From Candidatus Viadribacter manganicus (GTDB lineage Bacteria; Pseudomonadota; Alphaproteobacteria; Caulobacterales; Aquidulcibacteraceae): a stretch of 64,000 bases of DNA. The stretch's first letter is position 1; each line of letters starts with the position of its first letter. The DNA is taken from positions 558,001-622,000 of the forward strand of contig NZ_CP013244.1 of assembly GCF_001679665.1 (NCBI RefSeq), written 5' to 3'. Under the pieces are notes generated by a model. The model saw nothing but the letters and a program-made list of their open reading frames with translations. It had not been told where the DNA came from and did not search any database. Below, one piece after another: positions 63,817-64,000 of the stretch. Both the position numbers and the translations under genes were made by a program.

Positions 63817-64000
63817 CGGCGCTCTCGACGACCGGCTCCTTTGGTTTGGGATCACGGAGCACGTCGCCAACATCATAAGCCATCTTGATCAGGGCCAGGA
63901 CGAGGATGCCGCCAAGCGGCTGATTGAGCAGCAAGAGCACGAATCCGCCGAAGATAATCGTGACGTGAAGCACGATAATGCGGGGATACGGCGCGCCCAT
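63806..64000 (-). CDS. DUF6498-like membrane protein (C-terminal part)
   Basis: The last 64 residues of a protein that probably begins outside the window. Two hydrophobic stretches ([18 protein letters not shown] and [17 protein letters not shown]), with [16 protein letters not shown] as in the last helix region of DUF6498 proteins. Overlaps the end of the NUDIX gene by about ten bases. Confidence 0.6.
   Translation of the reverse strand: MGAPYPRIIVLHVTIIFGGFVLLLLNQPLGGILVLALIKMAYDVGDVLRDPKPKEPVVESAASA

Overview
The window reads as a chromosomal segment of a GC-rich alphaproteobacterium of the Caulobacterales/Hyphomonadaceae type. The main support is the block fliQ-fliR-flhB-cckA on the minus strand beside divergent fliO-fliP and flgB-flgC-fliE, with a perfect CtrA-type site (TTAA-N7-TTAACCAT) in front of flgB. 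The recA upstream region carries the alphaproteobacterial LexA site GTTC-N7-GTTC. Genus cannot be fixed from the sequence alone. There is no rRNA, CRISPR array, insertion sequence, integrase or prophage; almost all of it is ordinary vertically inherited-looking gene content.

Layout. 1-11 kb: two hypothetical/lipoprotein genes, trmJ, icd with two small followers, an enoyl-CoA hydratase, an alaS operon with small membrane genes behind it, a VOC protein and recA with its SOS box. 11-15 kb: a probably frameshifted small exported-protein gene, pirin, a thioredoxin-fold lipoprotein and a NUDIX hydrolase. 15-23 kb: cckA and the flagellar export/rod genes, which fits CckA feeding the CtrA phosphorelay that switches on early flagellar genes. 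23-34 kb: a DUF1328 protein, an Hsp70-like YegD-type protein, dxs with an FNR/FixK-type box just upstream, a DUF2855 protein, a TlpA-like thioredoxin, an S9A peptidase, a polyprenyl synthase and a membrane-anchored TIR-like protein. 34-40 kb: a CsaA-type tRNA-binding protein, xseB, a histidine phosphatase, an HDAC-like amidohydrolase, then two PepSY-like exported proteins flanking an OmpR/PhoQ-like two-component pair, followed by two tandem 30-residue exported peptides. 40-53 kb: an M1 aminopeptidase, a MarR/enoyl-CoA hydratase pair, an ABC-2 exporter, a ligase-associated exonuclease with its ATP-dependent DNA ligase, a 2OG-Fe(II) oxygenase/SDR pair and several exported or membrane proteins. 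53.7-54.2 kb: five tandem tRNA genes. 54-64 kb: an MBL hydrolase, an acyl-CoA dehydrogenase, a three-gene YceI/cytochrome b561 operon running into a TsaC/Sua5 gene and an FAD-linked oxidase, a lysine-rich histone-H1-like protein and a NUDIX gene.

Most unusual: the tRNA array. Three of its five members have the short variable loop of class I tRNAs yet carry leucine anticodons (UAA, CAG, GAG), although bacterial leucine tRNAs normally have a long variable arm. A fourth is a divergent serine-type tRNA with an odd D arm. Other points worth a look are the tandem micro-peptides, the transmembrane TIR-like protein, the FNR-type box at dxs, the b561-YceI fusion, and several small genes missed by length cut-offs.
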